Both the position numbers and the translations under genes were made by a program. From NCBI GenBank assembly GCA_963921825.1, contig OY997592.1, positions 59,168,336-59,232,335 of the forward strand: a stretch of DNA of 64,000 nucleotides, in the 5' to 3' direction. Every line of letters starts with the position of its first letter. Position 1 is the first letter of the stretch. The notes beneath the pieces are model-generated. The model saw only the letters and a program-made list of their open reading frames with translations. It ran no database searches and was not told where the DNA came from. This document shows, one piece after another, positions 24,363 through 36,315 of the stretch. Source of the stretch: Erodium maritimum (lineage: Eukaryota; Streptophyta; Magnoliopsida; Geraniales; Geraniaceae).

Positions 24363-25561
24363 TTTTTTTTGAAAGGAAATGGAGATATTCATTAATATAA
24401 AGTAACTCGGGGACCCCACAGTGGAAAGTCGCCGTACATAAACCAAACTAGAATAACTGGAAAGACAAGTGCATAAAGAGTAAATGTGCTCTGTAGCATA
24501 AATTGCGGTCGGGGATTTGGGACTGCGGTAGCATCCGGAAATACCGATACAGTGTACGCCAACCAAAGGAACTGATCGAGCAGACCAGACGATAGGTAAA
24601 CACTGGTGGACCTACATCTCCCCCGGTATGTCAGCGTGCGTCGTCCTCCCTTGAGTGATAATGGTAGGGCTCCTGAACGCGGGATTGCTGACACCGAACT
24701 GGCAGGGGAGATAAACATCAACTGAAAATGGTGCCGTCTCCATCCATCCGCCGGGAAGGGGCCAAAGTTGACCCACCCCTCCCCGGGCCACCTCGGACTC
24801 ATTCCTTCAGGCGGGGGTGCTTAAAGCCCCCCGCCGATGCTGCCTGTGATTCCCCATCAGATCCTGCCACGCGATCTAGCTCATCCCCTAGGCCCAGGTC
24901 AGGCCCAATAGGGTTTTCAGCAGAGTCCTCCTGCCACGACCCCTTACCCTTGCTTCGCCTCCAAGCAAGAGCCGCCGCCGTCTCCTCCGTCGTCACAACC
25001 GTCTTCGAAGAGATCACCACCACCGGCACCACCGCCGCCACCCGCGGCGCTTGTCCCAGCGTGTCCCCCGCCCTGGTTCGCCCGTCCCCGCCGCCGGCCT
25101 CCTCTTCCGGCCGCCGAACCGACGAGACCACCAGCCCCGGCTCCAGTCTATCCCTCAACGGCAACGCCGACGATAGAGATCCATTGTCCCCGACCTTCCC
25201 CCCACCACCGGACGATCTCGGGATCACGCCCGTCACCGCCGCCAATCCCACCACGATCGTCCGATCAGGACGATCCACGCCGTCCCCCCGTCCCGACATC
25301 CCGCCTGCGTCCCCGACGCCCGTACCTGTTTCATCACCGCCCACAAGCATCGCATCCACCTCCGGATCAACCCACAGAGGAGGAGCACCAGAGGTGATGG
25401 AGAGACTCGCCATCGAGATCGCCATAGCCTCCAATATGCCAAGCCCTAGATCTGTTCGCACAAAAGGAAACAGAGAGGCGGCCACATGTGAATACACCAT
25501 GGTTGGGATCATGACCATAATCAAGGCCATGATCAGCTTCTGCAACCTTGTGCGCCGCTGC
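24363..25561 (-). mobile_element. 1.2-kb LINE derivative inside the Mutator-like element
   Basis: Minus-oriented: poly-A tail at 24363-24370, preceded on the minus strand by attaatgaat and other LINE-type 3' sequence. A perfect 17-bp duplication of AT-rich target (aaaatatatatatttaa) flanks it at 24346-24362 and 25562-25578. The body carries an open frame of about 250 residues (25563-24799), glycine/valine-rich and acidic, ending PRLKE. It resembles the variable C-terminal half of LINE ORF1 proteins, followed by a 3' untranslated part. There is no ORF2, so it is either 5'-truncated plus deleted, or a short non-autonomous family member. Confidence 0.8.
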
Positions 25562-25815
25562 AAAATATATATATTTAATAAAATTATAGAAAAACAGATT
25601 TTTTTTTCTCAAATATAAAATTATTATTTTTGAGAAGAATATAAAATTATTAATTGAAAGTACTTATATATATATAAATAAATAATAAGAAAAACAAAAA
25701 TATATATATTTAATAAAATTATAGAAAAACAGATTTTTTTTTTTCTCAAATATAAAATTATTATTTTTGAGAAGAATATAAAATTATTAATTGAAAGTAC
25801 TTATATATATATATA
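25562..25815. repeat. AT-rich tandem duplication split by the LINE
   Basis: A unit of roughly 120 bp (aataataagaaaaacaaaaa, then aacagatttttttt, ctcaaatataaaattatt, gagaagaatataaaatta and attgaaagtacttatata) occurs twice. The first copy starts near 24330, is interrupted by the LINE, and resumes at 25579; the second starts near 25680. The copies are almost identical, so the duplication is recent but older than the LINE insertion. Confidence 0.8.
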
Positions 25816-25826
25816 TTATATATATA

Positions 25827-26073
25827 GGATAATAATCAGGTACAAACTTGTATCTTTCGTCAGAACGTAGAACTATCAATCTGGGCCCTTGGATCGTAGA
25901 ATTAATGGCCCAGATTTAATGCATATCTTTTTAATTAATGCATATCTTGTAATTGATTTCGTAATCAATCACCACCCCCCCTGAATTTCGGTGGCCATCC
26001 GATCTGGATAATCAATAGCCCAGATTAGTTCTACGTTCTGACCCGAAATAGGGTTTGTACTTGATTGTTCCCC
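25827..26073. mobile_element. MITE in a TATA-rich target
   Basis: 247 bp with inverted ends of about 45 bp: left ggataataatcaggtacaaa, right (reversed) ggggaacaatcaagtacaaa, both continuing to gtcagaacgtagaac. Flanked on both sides by tatatata, so the target duplication cannot be fixed exactly. Related in its ends to the MITE at 55470-55946. Confidence 0.65.
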
Positions 26074-26416
26074 TATATATATATATATATTAAATAATCA
26101 AATTTATTAAAATCAGATATATATTAGGGGTATTTGGGGTATTTTGGAAATTTTGAACGGTAAACAGACAGAGCTAACTGACGGAAGGGGTTCTGGGTTA
26201 ATACATGAAACTTCAGGGTATGCATCAGTTAACTTTAAACTTTAGGGTATTCATCGGTTAAACGTGCATACTTAAGGGTATGCATTTGTAATTTACCCAA
26301 ATAGTTATTACTAATCATTTTATACATTTTTTTATTACTAAAATATATCCTACATATATTAATTTTTATTTGTAAAGTTAATTATAAAACTAATTATCAT
26401 AAATGATATACACTTA

Positions 26417-28404
26417 CAGACGGATGAGACTTCAATGGATTATCATGGGAGACTTCAATAGAATTTTGGATCACGAGGGGAGACAACAGGTGGAGGCGTG
26501 TATTCCTAGAATCTGGTGGATGATTTTTGTCAGGTTATTGGGGAGCTTGATCTTATTGACATTCTGATGTCAGGTCATCAATTTACCTGCTTCCGAGGGC
26601 ATAATCATAATCGTCGATACAATCTAGACTGGATAGGGCATTGATGTCCAGTTTCTATTATTACTCATTACCAAATCTGGATTTCTGTAACACATGCACT
26701 ACTACCTTCGATCATTGGCCCGTCATGTTATCCCTAGCACGGAAGGTGGGTCATCGCGGTCCTCCAAAATTCCGATTTCAATCTCAATGGACCTAGGACC
26801 CGGAATGTGGGAAAGTGGTGTAAGAGGATTGTGATAAATCACCGTTAGAGTCGATCAAAGAGGTGATCTAGAAGGTGGGGTCGTCGCTGGATAAAATGGG
26901 GCCAGTTCCATTTCAAAAAGAATGTGAACCACATTAAATGGTGTCAACGGCACATTGCAGAGCTTAATGGTCGGGCCGACCGAGCTTGTGTTCATCGGAG
27001 GAAAGCCATTCAGATCCAGTATGAAAAGGATCTGTGTATTCAGGAGGCTTTCTAGCGTCATAGGGCGAAGCAGCATTGGCTGGCGGAGGGGGATAAAAGT
27101 ACAAAGTTTTTCCGGGAGGCTGCTTCTTACAAACGCAAGATTAACGCGGTGGTGGCTCTAAAAAACACGGTGGGACTAGTGATAACTTGGGAAACCGGGA
27201 TGCGGGAGCTGATTATTGATTATTTTGGGCACCTCTTATCTACTAGTCATCCGGATATGAATAAATTCCCAATTGATCTCCCTTCTCGGATAACGGGATC
27301 ACAAAATAAATCCCTACTGGCTTTGGGAACTGCCTGTAAAATTTGGACAACGGTATTCTAGATGGGACCTTATAAGTCCCTTGGCCCGGATGGACTTAAC
27401 CCAAGATTCTATCAACACTATTGGTCTCTGGTAGCAGAAGTGGTCATCCGTTTTATCAAAGGAGTAATAGCTTCAAGGAATTTTGATTCAGATCTAAATG
27501 ATACCTCCATCTTTCTTATCCCCAAGAAACCAAACCCGGATGTGATTACTGATTTGCCACCCATTACACTATGTAATGTTATATTTTGCGTCATGTCGAA
27601 ATTCATAGCCAATAGACTTCGACCTCCCCTACAGTAAGTGATTTTCGAATCCCAAGGGCCTTTATCCCGAGGTGGTGTATCTAGGACAATTCTTGATTTC
27701 CTTTGAAATTATTCATTATCTGCGTAGAAAGAGATAGGGAGCCACATGCTATATGTCACTAAAACTAGACATTAGTAAGACCTATGACAAGGTCGAGTTG
27801 GATAATCTTTTGACTATCATTCGCAAGATTGGTTTTTCGGCAGAATGCATTGAGCTTATATCCTGTTGTATGCAGAAAATACGATATTCGGTTACTTTGG
27901 GGGGTCGGGAGACACCTCGATTCACCCCATCAGGGGAATTCGTCAAGGGGATCCTTTTATCCCCTTATTTTTTTCTATTTTGTATGGAGGGACTGTCACA
28001 TTTGCTTTGGAAAGCATAGGGAGCTGGGGATATTCACGACGTCCGGGTCGCTAGGGGAGACTCTGAGGTATCCCACAAGTTTTTTGCTAATGATTGTTAC
28101 ATATTCTGCAAGACTACCTTGAGTGAAGCACAACGTATCCGGGACATATTGGGTGTCTTTGGCCAGCTTTCGGGGCATGTCCTGAATTTGAATAAGTCTC
28201 CTATATTTTTCAGTACAAATACACCAGACACTATGCGCCACGAATGCTGCGAGATTCTCTCTAGTACTGAAACCTTGGTTACGTCTATTTACCTTGGAGT
28301 TCCTAACTTGGTCGGACGGAATCGAAACACGGCCATCGCTTATCTAGGAGACTGGATCCTTACGAGAATAAGGTCATGGGACGGAAAACTTCTTTCATCA
28401 GCAG
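26417..28404 (+). pseudogene. LINE ORF2: endonuclease end and reverse transcriptase, 5' part
   Basis: Broken frames of an L1-type ORF2 protein. In order: WIIMGDFNRILDHEGRQ (endonuclease GDFN motif, near 26440), DHWPVMLSLA near 26710, HWLAEGDKSTKFF near 27080, KSLGPDGLNPRFY near 27370, ISIFLIPKKPNP-like near 27500, LKLDISKTYDKVELD near 27755, RGIRQGDPFIPLFFSILYGG near 27930, a degraded FADD-box equivalent (FANDCYIF) near 28080, and IYLGVPNLVGRNR near 28290. Many stops and frameshifts. It is 5'-truncated just after the GDFN motif region and cut at 28404 by the solo LTR; it resumes at 33074. Confidence 0.85.
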
Positions 28405-28868
28405 TGTCACGCCCCAAATCCAGTTTTGACCGGACTCGAGACGTGAACTAAAACAATAAATATTTTACTCGAAAATAAAGCCAACAAGTCTCAATCTCGA
28501 AATTTTAAAACTTTAAACACCACGCGAGTTACAGTTCAGTAAAAACCAACGGTAAAACAGTTCAAAACAAAACGGTAAGTCTCTAGACTATCTAGCGTAG
28601 GACCCTCGTAAGCTCCCAAGCATCGAGCATCCAGCTAGTACACTTCCCGCTTAGAACCTGAAAAACAACAAAGTAAGGGGTGAGCTTTCGCTCAGTAGGA
28701 AAAGTAGTTAAGGTTATAAGCAAGCGCTCACCACCACGGGTAACCGTCCGATTAGGGCATACTAGTACAACACACGACTAATTTCCAACGGAACTCGTAA
28801 CCACAATCCTCTACCCAAGACCAACCCGCGCTCACTGTTAGTCTTAGTGCCCGTAGCTCAATCCTAAA

Positions 28869-30523
28869 TGTCCAAATGTATATATCATCGTTAGCAATAA
28901 AATTAAAGCGGCTTTATATTACTTATGTGTTGGAGTAATATATCGATGTGTGCTCTGATCTATGCCCACCATGCGAATAGAACCATAGATCGAGATAGAT
29001 CACACTCGATGGGTCCCTAGTCAACAAAGCTTCACTAGAAGCGACTAGTATGAAAGATGGCTCTTTATGGCTTACGTTCTGTTAGTCATTGGAATGGGAT
29101 TCCAGAGTCTGATCATAGATATCATGTGGGACATGATATTGGACGACCCGCCCTGAATATGTGCCATAGATTAAGTCATGAACATATTCAGTGTTGTAGC
29201 TTGTCATGTATCCTTAGACCAAGGAGTCTTTGTGATCGCTATGTAGTCAACAACTGAGTTTGACCTGAGCCTAACGTTGTCCGTAACAGGGCTTCCATAA
29301 CGGCCAGGATTGGCTTGGGGACGGGCTACATGAGTGACACGAAAGACGGCTAAGGGATTTATCCCTCATACTAAGGTATGGGAAAGATATCGGTTCTCGG
29401 CCACTTGATCGAGAGTGACTGGAAGAATAGCATGGCCATGCACATGATACTGGGTATCATATCTTCAGTCATCTCACATATCAAGGAACGGTGATTGAGA
29501 ATAATAAGGATGACGGCTCTATGCCTTATCTCAATCAGGATATCGGAGATAAAAGGATAATGACAGGGACGACGGAAAGGTTAGAATCGACAGGGTCGAT
29601 TCGTTATGTAGTGTCAGGCAATACTAAAGTCTCGTTAGTTGCCACTTAAATAGGATCAAGTAAAATGGGATTTTACGTTGATCTATTGACATGCATAAAC
29701 CTAAGGGTCACACCGGAGGATGAAACTCATTGACACATTTATGGAGAATGGCCAAAAGGGAGTTGTCTCGGGACATGACCAAAACTGGGTTTTGGGTCAT
29801 GTGCCCGTAAGTGAATAGGACTTCACAGATCGAGACAAGGCTTGGAGTCTTGGGATTGATCGCGTCGGATAATGTTGGACATTTCCGGTATGGAAGGCAT
29901 GGAGGCGATGAGCGAATCACGGGACCTCGTTGGAAATGGCCACGGGCCATGTTCCAAGAGGCCCATGAAAGGCCCATGCAACCAAGGCCCATGGAACTAA
30001 TTAATCAAGTCTTGATTAATTAGTACTAAGTAAGCAAGACAAGGATTAAGGTGTTGGTGATTCACCACCTAACCCAATCTTGTCTTGCCATACTTTGTCC
30101 TATTTACACCTTACTTGACACCATACTTGTCCCATGCCTTTAGTTGGACAAGTATGAGTTTTGTTATGTTTAAGTCATCTTTTTTCAACATAACAAACAC
30201 AAGACAAGAATAGGAAACACATTTTCTCTCCCTCTTCCATGGCCATTTTGGGTTTGGCTAGTTTCCACCTCCATGTTTGTGTTCTTGAGTCCTCAAAGAG
30301 AAGAACTACGTGGCTTTGATTCCCATGTGGATACGTAGGCGTCTTGGAGACTCAAGCCAATCATTCGTTAACCGGTGTTCTTGTTTTGGTAAGAACTAGT
30401 GCTGAATTTTTCTCTTGTTAATCCATTCTTTGTTAGTTGTTTCATGGTTTTAATTGTCTCTTGGTTTTCATTGATTTTCCGCTGCGAGTTGGTTCATCTC
30501 CAACCCTACCTCGAGACCCAACA
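28869..30523. mobile_element. unclassified insertion within solo LTR copy 1
   Basis: Compared with LTR copy 2, about 1.66 kb of foreign, non-coding sequence interrupts copy 1 here. It can be read as tgtccaaatg ... gacccaaca (TGT...ACA ends) and contains an LTR-like tail (tttctctccctcttccatgg and ttttccgctgcgagtt), so it may be another solo LTR, but no convincing 5-bp duplication was found. If the flanks ctcaa / cccaa are the duplication, the true edges lie a few bases outside the TG/CA pair. Confidence 0.5.
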
Positions 30524-30689
30524 CTCACAACCAAAAACGACAAACAACACAGACAACAACCAGCACACCAAATAACACGTCATCAAACATAAAGTAAACA
30601 GTAAAAGCATAATACGTCCCGTACCGCAGTCCCCTACTCCGCCGGCTGTCCACAACCCGACTCTATCATATCACACCGGAACACACAGC

Positions 30690-31020
30690 ATCGGCCTAGA
30701 TATCTTCCCGTCAAACAACCGGGGCTCAATCTCGAATAGTCGTACCGGAATCTCCATCGGCCTAGACCTCTTCCCCGGAACTCCTTCGGGCAAAGGATAA
30801 GTGAAACAACTTTCTCGGGACTCCTTCGAGCAAAGCGCAGAATACGTAATCGTCGGCCTAGACGTCCCACATCGGAGTACCCCCTCGATGCAGGCTATCG
30901 TACCGGAACCACTACCCGGGGGACCGCAAATACATGGGACCACACCGTCGGCCTAGGTACTACCCTACACCGGCGTACCCCCTCGGTCATAGGTACCATA
31001 CCGGAAACAACTCCCGGACA
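30690..31020. repeat. irregular repeats in solo LTR copy 1
   Basis: The word tcggcctag recurs at 30691, 30757, 30853 and 30948 together with taccggaa and accccctcg words, giving units of about 66 and 95 bp. This array is absent from LTR copies 2 and 3. Confidence 0.7.
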
Positions 31021-33068
31021 CACATCAAGATAATATTACAAAGGTCATAATTAAGCACGACTTACCAAGCCCAACAATCTTACCACAACCAGTCACGTCG
31101 GTCTATCACTCACCCGACCATCACACAACCAAGGGTTCAGATCAACACAACCACGGCACACTCGCCCATACATAACAACAAGATGCTCAACGGATATACT
31201 AATATTGGCTATTAACCCTAACAACACTGACTCATACGACATGCATCTCAAACAATAACAAGCAATTCCAACTCAACACACAACCTACGGCTCGACAAGA
31301 CCGATCTACCAGCACAGCAAATCCCAAGTATCGAAAACAGATAAAGCAGTTAACTAGTGAATCCCGTCCTACAAGTTACTATGACTCGTCCAGTTATTAT
31401 CTGATATAAACGTCTTTCCAGTTTTATTAATCCTAGCATGCATACTAGTAACTTTCCGCAATTAAATCGTATCCGCTACTTCCCTACCTCACGACGATAC
31501 CACATCAGCGTTTCCTAGTTGCTGACGACCGGGCCAACACCGTCTTCTAGGGCGAAGTCTACGTCTGGGTTTAACTCCGGTCTTCTCTCCGATCGAAGCC
31601 AGACTCTAATTTAAAACGAAAGCCACAATTAAAACATGTTTCACAATTTGATTTAAAAGGTTACGACGGTTTCGATTTAAATTCAAAAGTTGCCTTTTAG
31701 ACTCGAGCGGGCTAAAAGCGGGGTTACGACGAATCGGGTTCGAGCACCGAACTCAGAACTCGGTGCATGTTTTCCGAGGCACGGGTCCCAATGCACGAGT
31801 TTCGAGGCACGAATCCCGAGATACGGTTTTCGAGGTCCGATTCAGCGTTCTCGCTTTTGTCCCGTTTTAAGTCCGATTTAAACACCCAGTTTATCATTCC
31901 AAGTTCGCTCCAGGTTCACTCCAGAGTCTAAAACCGTCTTAAAGCAAAACTGATTTCAAACCCTTTTTGATTTCGTTTTAAAACCTTTTAATTAAACCAG
32001 ATCCAGTTTTATCTTATTTTCCTCAAAACCCAAAACTGATTTCTTTCCCCTTTTTCTTTTGAAAACTGATTTTCGTTTCAATTAAAATTTCTTATCGATT
32101 TCTTTTGATTTTTCTTCAAATCAGTACAGATCCAAACTGAACTCGGTCTCAAAACAAACCAGATCCAACATAAGCTCAGGACGAGAAATAAAAGGGAAAG
32201 GAGGAGGAAACTAGGTTTGACCTCCGACCAGCTACCGGCGGCGCCGTCGTCGGCCGAAGCTATACGGGTCGAAATCTCACCGTAAAAGAGAAGTGGCGAC
32301 GACGGGAAAGGGGCGGAACACGGCGAGCTCGTCTCACTTCAAATCTGGGCGAGACCGGCGAAGAGAGCCTTCTCTCGCTCCAGATCTGGAACGACGGAGA
32401 GGGTCACCGGCTCGGTTAGCTCTTCCCGGTGGCGACTCGAGGTATCAGGTCGGAGGGGATTTGAGGTGGTCGGAGACGGACGTGAGGGCGACGGAACTCG
32501 GATCTGAGAGGGGAAACGGAGGTGGAGGCGGTCAGAGATGGAGAAAGACAGTCGGCGGCGCTGGCGAACTCGGCCGCGTGCGGTGGTGGCTAGATCTGGA
32601 CGGAGAGGAGGTGAGGTGGTCGGAGAGGGAGGTTGGAGGCGGGACCGGTGTCGGGCTTGGGAGAGATCGGAGATGGAGGGAGGAAGGGGCGGCGGGCGTG
32701 AGAGCTGGAGGAGGCGAGAGGGTTTCTGAAGGAGAGAGAGGGAGAAACCGGGTGAGGTAGAGACGATGACAACACGAATCCTAAACTTTGGGGTTATAAA
32801 GCCGGGCCGATTGCCCTGTTGGGCCGTTGGCGAGAAGACGGGCCTCAGGCCCAAGCGAGGGGGAAACGGGCCTAGTCGGGCCTGCGGGTCTGGTCAGGTC
32901 TGATCGGTCCAAGCTTTTTTTTTCTTTTCCTTTTTTTTAAAGTAAATAAGATTCAAAATCCCTTTTTTTTTTAACGAAAAGAGATTAAACCCAAAAAAAT
33001 CACCCTCGACGTTCTGATCGAACAAAAACTTAAAACTTAAACCGTTTAAAACCGGAGCGGTCTTCACA

Positions 33069-33893
33069 AGCAGAGAGGGAAGTCATGATCCGTTCGGTCC
33101 TAACCTCGCTACATCATGTCGGCCTTCCGGGTTCCCCGTCGTATTGTGGATCATATTCATGTCGTGCTAGCCCGATTCTGGTGGGGAGGCAAATCAACTC
33201 GCCCAATTATTTGGCAAGATTTGGATAAATTATGTATGCCGAAGGACTATGGGGTGTAGCATTCCGTCACTTGCAAGATGTTAATACAACGCTCCTCGGG
33301 AAACAGGCTTGAGGCCTTATTCATCGTCCACAGTCACTAGTGTGTCGGATCCTAAAGTCACGATACTTCCCGAACTCATATTTCTCGCATGCACGGATCA
33401 GGTTGAACACGAGCTTCACATAGTCTAGTATCTTCTCGACACAAGCGCTACTCCGTAATGGTCTCCGAACTTCTATCGGAGATGGACATGATACGATGAT
33501 CCTAGGGACACCGTGGTTGATTGGGGGTGTACCGAACCTCCTCGGTGGCTTTGGAAGGGGCTCTTGTTGCTGCTCTCATGATTCCGAGCTCCTAGTGCTG
33601 GGATGTCAATCTCATTCGCCGATTATTTAACACTGCTGATCAGGATATCATTCTCCAGATCCCCTTTCAGAAACAAGACCGATTGATTAATGGTACTGGC
33701 TAATGATAAAAAAGGCTTCTACTAGACTAAGGAAGGATATAAAATCTTGGCTAGCATTCGCCATCAAACTCACCAGTATAGGGGCGCAGTCACGTGGGCC
33801 TCATTATGGACCATCCCGGTCCAACCCCATCTACGGATCTTCTTATGGAGATGTCTCACGAATACCATACCACAAGTAAATAAGATGGGAAAA
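33069..33893 (+). pseudogene. LINE ORF2, C-terminal part
   Basis: Continuation of the LINE broken at 28404. Readable pieces are MSAFRVPRRIVDHIHVVLAR and FWWGGKSTRPIIWQDLDKLC near 33115-33230, and then the zf-RVT region YRGAVTWASLWTIPVQPHLR near 33777-33840. It is frame-shifted throughout and ends abruptly near 33893 in an AT-rich run, so the tail of the LINE is lost. Confidence 0.8.
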
Positions 33894-34169
33894 GGAATTT
33901 TATTATTATTATCCTCGCAACATTTTATTAACTTATAAAATGATATATTGAACTATGAAATAAATAATTCGACATACGAAATGGAAATTTCATTATAAGG
34001 TGAAAATTACATCCATTGAAATACAAAATGGAAACAACATAATTGTGCCTCTAAGAATAAATATACGGTATACTAAAATAGTCTGATTTGGATTTGGTCT
34101 TATATTTATTTGTTTCCAGTATGTTGTTATGAAGTTGACCATGCTTTTTAAAATGTGATTATGTTACTC
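33894..34169. other. AT-rich DNA, nothing recognised
   Basis: Follows the LINE truncation point. Short ATT and AAATGG words recur, but there is no gene, no inverted end and no target duplication that I can pair. Confidence 0.3.
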
Positions 34170-34640
34170 TAATCAAGGGTCTGGCTACTTTTTATCAATT
34201 GTCAATCAAAATTATAGGCGAGATCAGGGGTCCGGCTACTTTTGTTGAATTGTTGATCGGAATTATAGATGAGAATTGAGGTCTAACTCAATTCAAGTTA
34301 GGTTTTCTACTTCTTTCTCTCTATTTGTTGTTTATCAGCGGTTTTCTGTGTATCCGGTTAGGGTTCCAATTACTTTTAATCAATTTTTAATTGGAATTAT
34401 AGGTCGTACCAGGGGTCCAACTACTTCTAATCAATTGTTGATCAGAATTATGGACGAAAGTTGGGGTCCAGCTTGATTCAGTTAGCTTTTCTGCTTCTTT
34501 ATTTGTTGTTTATTAGTGTTTTCTGTGTATTTGGTTCGCGGTCCGATTACTTTTAATCAATTGTTAATCTGAATTATAGGCGGGACCAAAGGTCCGACTA
34601 CATTTGATCAAATTTTTATCGTAATTATAGACATGATTTG
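34170..34640. repeat. higher-order tandem repeat, ~180-bp unit
   Basis: A roughly 52-bp subunit of the form gggtccg(a/g)ctacttttnat followed by caattgttgatcngaattat and agg occurs six times, starting near 34178, 34228, 34360, 34412, 34539 and 34591. The subunits come in pairs, and the pairs are separated by a conserved spacer (ttctnctttatttgttgtt, ttttctgtgtat), giving a higher-order period of about 180 bp and nearly three copies. Confidence 0.75.
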
Positions 34641-35575
34641 GGATCCTCCGTGGCCCTCTTTTATATTTTGATCAAACAATGATTCCTTTTGGTTGTAATG
34701 TTTTTTCTTATCATTAAAATACTACTTAAAGTTTACCAAAAGGGATTATTCGATTTATTTATTGTTTGTCATTTGTTTAAAGATGTGTTTGTTTTTTATC
34801 AGCAAAGCAAATTTAAATTATTGGCTCTTTGAAGTGAAGAGAGCGGGACGGAACAGGAACAAACTAAGAGCATTCCTTAAAGGAACAAACTAAGAGCATT
34901 CCTTATAAGAACCTGAACACCAGAGCCCCACAACCGGGGATGAAAACATATTACAATTCAAGAAACCACAACAAACCAGGACTAAGGAACAATCTACGAA
35001 ACACAAATAACAAACTCATGCTATGGACCTCATCAACCCAACAAATTGGGTGTCAACCTGAAAACAGTCCTAAAAACCGAATTTATCAAACATGATCTTT
35101 TCTTTTACAAAGACAATTATGCTTGCATGCTTCCTTCATATTTAATAACATATACACTTATTTATTAGATGTTAAATTTTAATTTTCACTCCTAACACTA
35201 TCCATCACGCGGTATTGCTCCCTATTTTTTATAACTATAATACGAAGTTTAATCCATCTTTTAAATAAAATCATCATTCATATATGATATATCAAATCCA
35301 AACCTTAGCATAAGTTCGTCCCCTCTTTATATCTCCTACTAAACACAATCCGTCTCTTCATCTCTTTCAATCATCATCAACAACATCTCTGCGCATCTTT
35401 GCAACACCGCTCCTTTTCGTCTCTCTGTCTTACCTTTCATCTTTCTCGCGTCCATAACTCTCTTTTCTTCTCTCGTCCTCAGCACGTTGTCACACATAAA
35501 ATGAAAATGAAAATGCCGCACAACCATATATGAAAATCGAGTCTGTCGGAGGAAATGACCGGTCATGGTGACTAG
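34641..35575. other. intergenic DNA with a LINE-type 3' tail
   Basis: ttttttatcagcaaagcaaa at about 34795-34814 is the reverse of a plant LINE 3' end, so a short minus-strand LINE fragment probably starts here; its right edge was not found. Within it a 26-bp phrase, gaacaaactaagagcattcc plus tta, is tandemly duplicated at 34857 and 34883. The rest, to 35575, is AT-rich and unassigned. Confidence 0.4.
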
Positions 35576-35584
35576 ATTTTAAAA

Positions 35585-35956
35585 CGACTTACTCCATGTC
35601 TTAACGCCAAACTTTCAGAAATTGTTAAATCCAAACCCTATACATTTGAAATTGCCATGTAGTAATGGTCAATTAACTGAAATTGCCAACTTCATCTCAG
35701 CTCTTCGAACTTCATCTCTTTGTGTCCGAGCTTCGAATTTCATCTCTTCGTGACCTCAGCTCGCCCAAGCTCCATTATAAAATGAGTCACGTGAGACGCA
35801 CATGATTCATTGTTCACGGAAACAGTTAATTTAAACAGTACATTTTGGTTTTTAATAATTCAGTTTTGAAAATCGTTACTATTTGACAATTTTCCAAAAT
35901 TTGGATGCATATTTGACAATTAAGTGTAGTAGGGGGTTAGGACATGGAGTAACCTC
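35585..35956. mobile_element. MITE with perfect 9-bp target duplication
   Basis: 372 bp. Ends are inverted for about 20 bp (cgacttactccatgtcttaa on the left, reversed gaggttactccatgtcctaa on the right), and attttaaaa is duplicated exactly at 35576-35584 and 35957-35965. The 9-bp duplication indicates a Mutator-type element. The interior is non-coding. Confidence 0.7.
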
Positions 35957-35965
35957 ATTTTAAAA

Positions 35966-36315
35966 TAGACTAATTTGGCATGAAAAAAGTATCGAATTTT
36001 ATTGACTTTATCGAAGTTCAAGAGAGGAGTGATCCACTGATCATTTATGGGCCGAAACACAAGAGTATTGTAAGTGAACATTGTCTATAACAAAACGGGG
36101 TTCATTTATTAGACCGAGACACGAACTCGCAATACAAGCCATCCATTCGCATCTCCATACCGACCGGTCCGCAACACAAGAGACATTATAACAGCCCCAT
36201 GTTGGAACATTCCAACTTGTCTAGTCCATAATATATCTCTAAAAACCCCAAGAGGCCAAGACATTCTTGGCCTTAGCTTAGCTACTCACCACCTCCTCCA
36301 TTTTTCTTTCCGACA
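35966..36315 (+). promoter_or_regulatory. upstream region of the RALF gene
   Basis: About 350 bp between the MITE and the RALF start codon. A TATA-like ataatatatctc lies at about 36229, some 87 bp before the ATG, which fits a compact promoter. The MITE ends about 360 bp upstream of the start codon and so lies next to or inside the promoter. Confidence 0.35.

Larger units (their letters stand above)
23072..26298. mobile_element. Mutator-like element with ~140-bp inverted ends
   Basis: Both ends start gggtaaattacaaat and run in parallel (inverted) for about 140 bp with roughly eight differences, through the words aaccgatgaataccct and ccagaaccccttccgtcag. Flanks aaatattta (23063-23071) and aaatagtta (26299-26307) match at 8 of 9 positions, as expected for an old Mutator-type 9-bp duplication. 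No transposase is visible. The interior holds very AT-rich DNA, a GC-rich patch at 23950-24240, a LINE insertion, a tandem duplication and a MITE. Confidence 0.82.
28405..33068 (-). mobile_element. large solo LTR (copy 1), itself interrupted
   Basis: Starts tgtcacgcccc and ends ggtcttcaca, i.e. TG...CA ends, with an exact 5-bp duplication agcag at 28400-28404 and 33069-33073. The LINE reading frame on each side joins across it (KLLSSA to REVMIRSVLTSL), which independently confirms both edges. About 3.0 kb without the nested insertion. On the minus strand a TATA-like cggctttataacc is followed by a C/T-rich leader near 32800-32700, suggesting minus-strand transcription. No internal retrotransposon domains are present, so this is a solo LTR. 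The size suggests a Ty3/gypsy element with multi-kb LTRs (chromovirus Tekay type is possible). Same family as 39486-42415 and 58304-61808. Confidence 0.82.

Noticed and set aside
24728..25618. 296-codon plus-strand frame, proline- and serine-rich
   Set aside because: It is antisense to the LINE derivative, and runs across its 5' edge into the target DNA; no domain is recognisable.
32293..32854. Overlapping frames of 155 and 171 codons on both strands
   Set aside because: Purine-rich/pyrimidine-rich leader of solo LTR copy 1; composition alone keeps both strands open.
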